A stretch of DNA of 52,150 bases from Beijerinckiaceae bacterium (GTDB lineage: Bacteria; Bacteroidota; Bacteroidia; Chitinophagales; Chitinophagaceae). This document shows positions 50,638-52,150 of the stretch, piece after piece; the stretch's first letter is position 1; the number at the start of each line of letters is the position of its first letter. The notes beneath the pieces were generated by a model. It had not been told where the DNA came from. It did no database searches and saw only the letters and a list, made by a program, of their open reading frames with translations. The DNA lies in contig CAJCIQ010000076.1 of NCBI GenBank assembly GCA_903970475.1, positions 1 to 52,150 on the forward strand, given 5' to 3'. The position numbers and the translations under genes are program-made.

Positions 50638-50898
50638 TCATGTTAAAGGTTTTACATCAAGAAATGCCTCCTCGGAAAGATTTTCAAGATCATTTATATG
50701 TTTGCCAAGGAGCTCTTTTAAGGTGCTATCAATTGTATTCAGGCAGCAGGAAGGGTTTGCTTCCTTTAGTTTTAAGGCAGTGGACAAAAACGCCTTGAGG
50801 AGATTGGTTAGCTGATTGATCTGGCGTAATAGGTAATCCGTTTGTTCCATTTTTCGGGTATTGGATTCGAGTGTATGGATGATTTCGGAGGCCGCCAA
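50638..50898 (-). CDS. Small helical protein of unknown function
   Basis: An 86-residue, all-helical protein (TLESNTRKMEQTDYLLRQI, LTNLLKAFLSTALKLKE) with a central CC pair. The start at 50898 is TTG, 10 bp after the stop of the upstream secreted protein gene; the in-frame ATG 50850 would give 70 residues. The two genes are probably cotranscribed. No family recognised. Confidence 0.5.
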   Translation of the reverse strand: MAASEIIHTLESNTRKMEQTDYLLRQINQLTNLLKAFLSTALKLKEANPSCCLNTIDSTLKELLGKHINDLENLSEEAFLDVKPLT

Positions 50899-50908
50899 CC
50901 AATCAATC

Positions 50909-51679
50909 TTATTCTGCCATTTGATTGAGGAGGATATATTGGCGCTGGTTAGCTGAAAACGTAGCGCTGTCCGAGGTTAATGTGAGGGGCCTGGTCACGA
51001 GTAGCTCATCACTGATGACTATCCCTTTTTTAAAAACTGTATAACCCACCCAGTGATTTTTTCCAGGGGTAATTTTCATATGGATGGTTTTGCCATCTTT
51101 TACGACATTGATTTCTTTCTGATCGTTATCAAATGGGCCATCGCCATTTCCTTCCCGCTTGAGGGTTACCGTCTGATCCGCAGCATCAGCACTGATGACT
51201 GTAATCTTTTGCCAGCCGGGGCCACCCAATTCCCAGGGTTGGGTAAGGTTGATTTCCCAGGAGTCTCCGGCTTTTAACTGAGCTGGCGGAGTGCCCCAGA
51301 TTAAAGGATTGTAGGACATGCCACTCCCATCCAAATAAGGGACCTTTTGCCCTTTAAAAATGACAGCTTTGCCTGAATCGGCAATTTGAGGATGGCCCTG
51401 GCTCTCCGGGTGGCCATCATAAAGGACATCACTATCAAAACTTACCACGCTGTCCGTTACCTTGGTCACCACATAGGTCGCTGTGCCACTAATCCGGAAG
51501 ACGTTAGGTTGGAAGTCGCTGCTGGTGGTGGCAATGGTTCTGGAAAAGATGTTTCCATATTTTTCTCCTATATGATAGTCCGGAATTAAATAGCTGCTTC
51601 CTGAAAGCTGGGATTGTGCATGGAGTTGATGGAAGGCTGCGAAGCAAATGGTCAGGAGAGCTATTTTATGATGATTCAT
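50909..51679 (-). CDS. Secreted protein of unknown function
   Basis: A 256-residue exported protein with a signal peptide ending HQLHAQ. The mature part is beta-rich and contains a GDSWEINLTQPWELGGPGW segment followed by TVTLKREGNGDGPFDND and ITPGKNHWVGYTVFKKG, a pattern seen in periplasmic beta-sandwich proteins that describe or stabilise ligands. No catalytic residues are recognised. It is followed 10 bp downstream by a small helical gene. Confidence 0.65.
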   Translation of the reverse strand: MNHHKIALLTICFAAFHQLHAQSQLSGSSYLIPDYHIGEKYGNIFSRTIATTSSDFQPNVFRISGTATYVVTKVTDSVVSFDSDVLYDGHPESQGHPQIADSGKAVIFKGQKVPYLDGSGMSYNPLIWGTPPAQLKAGDSWEINLTQPWELGGPGWQKITVISADAADQTVTLKREGNGDGPFDNDQKEINVVKDGKTIHMKITPGKNHWVGYTVFKKGIVISDELLVTRPLTLTSDSATFSANQRQYILLNQMAE

Positions 51680-51753
51680 TGTTTGGGTATTGGTGAATCC
51701 CTGTGTGTGTTTCCATCTAATTTAAGCACAATGGCGTAGTCCAAGGGTGCAAA

Positions 51754-51858
51754 TCAATGGATGGTGATCATATATTCAATGTCCGGCTTCAATGGTAGGT
51801 GGTTTTCTTGATAGTTTGGTGGATGGAAAATGTGGTTTTTTAGGTATTTCTTTTTCAT
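51754..51858 (-). CDS. Possible 34-residue small protein
   Basis: A short minus-strand frame starting ATG 51858 reads MKKKYLKNHIFHPPNYQENH and continues to TGA at 51754. It is preceded by AAGAG about 8 nt upstream. It may be a real small protein or the 3' end of a lost gene (an in-frame stop precedes the ATG). Support is weak. Confidence 0.2.
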   Translation of the reverse strand: MKKKYLKNHIFHPPNYQENHLPLKPDIEYMITIH

Positions 51859-52150
51859 AAGCTAGCTCTTAGGGATGGGGATTATCTAGAGAATTTCGGG
51901 GCATTGTTCGCTGAATCAGTGACGGTCTTATCCTGCATTGGTTACAGACAATAAAATTTACACGAACGGAGCGGGATCGGGCAGTCGGGCAATCTGGCGC
52001 TGTCGGATCGTGTTTAACGGCTTGTGCTTTTCAAAGCCCATGCTATGAGCACTGGTTGAAAGAATAGCCGTGCGAAGCGTTTTGAATCGGACGTCAAGCC
52101 GAAGGCATTGCGGCGATGGGTGTATTGAGCAATATTGCCGGGAAATACGG
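51859..52150. other. Region with no gene called at the right edge
   Basis: Upstream of the small frame the sequence contains no complete gene. A minus-strand frame is open from the window edge (52149) to a TAA at 51958 (63 codons), Arg/Pro-rich and lacking a recognisable family. A -7-like TTAAATTAG on the minus strand near 51715-51725 could serve the secreted-protein gene. Confidence 0.2.

Noticed and set aside
51958..52149. 63-codon minus-strand frame open at the right edge
   Set aside because: Arg/Pro-rich with no recognised family or start; it may be chance or part of a feature beyond the edge.

Overview
The window looks like chromosome of a Bacteroidota bacterium, most likely of the Chitinophagaceae or a close family. 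Pointers are TonB-dependent receptors with an N-terminal carboxypeptidase-regulatory-like domain, ECF sigma/FecR signalling, TPR-histidine kinases paired with LuxR-type regulators, Rmd1/YagE, DUF4342 and PorT-like proteins, weak Shine-Dalgarno signals, and several -7 boxes of the Bacteroidota type (TAnnTTTG). No tRNA, rRNA, CRISPR array, insertion sequence or phage module was seen. The family-level placement is an inference.

0-10.6 kb: an Rmd1/YagE membrane protein, an Omp85-like barrel and a secreted GH78 alpha-L-rhamnosidase, then a peroxiredoxin/DsbA-like thiol operon on the minus strand. A DUF4342 gene follows, then an MFS transporter overlapping a Crp/Fnr regulator. Their promoter carries an FNR-like palindrome between -33 and -7. 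A DprE1-like flavoprotein and a glutamyl-Q tRNA(Asp) synthetase close this part.

10.6-24.3 kb: a PorT-like outer-membrane protein with a linker built from three different in-frame tandem repeats, a response regulator/TPR-histidine kinase pair, and an operon of TonB-dependent receptor, beta-helix lipoprotein and secreted metallophosphoesterase ending in a strong terminator. An ECF sigma factor, a small barrel, a secreted GDPD, a GNAT acetyltransferase and a DinB-like protein follow. The phosphoesterases and receptor suggest scavenging of phosphorus from organic phosphates.

24.3-37 kb: small unknown genes, a ferritin-like DUF5856-type protein, and a two-gene cassette of unknown function (a 570-residue protein and an exported protein with one C-type haem motif). 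Then come an M1 aminopeptidase with a 39-bp repeat insertion, a small unknown gene with a triplicated stop codon, SbcCD and a VOC protein.

37-44 kb: a DJ-1/AraC regulator followed by a visibly decaying stretch: an ECF sigma gene frameshifted by a TTCG duplication, an unusual FecR protein, a serine-hydrolase gene with a large internal deletion, and later a 3' remnant of an FtsX-type permease. Intact genes here encode a DUF1624 membrane protein, a tautomerase, a second Crp/Fnr regulator, an SDR without the YxxxK motif and a thioredoxin-fold protein.

44-52 kb: a typical SDR, an MscS-type channel, a soluble PAS histidine kinase, a 58-residue DUF1328 protein and two unknown genes.

The points most worth following are the recurrent in-frame minisatellites, the cluster of -7 boxes lying exactly 4 nt before ATG (possible leaderless mRNAs), the FNR-like box matching the recognition helix of its own regulator, and the unknown/haem-protein cassette.
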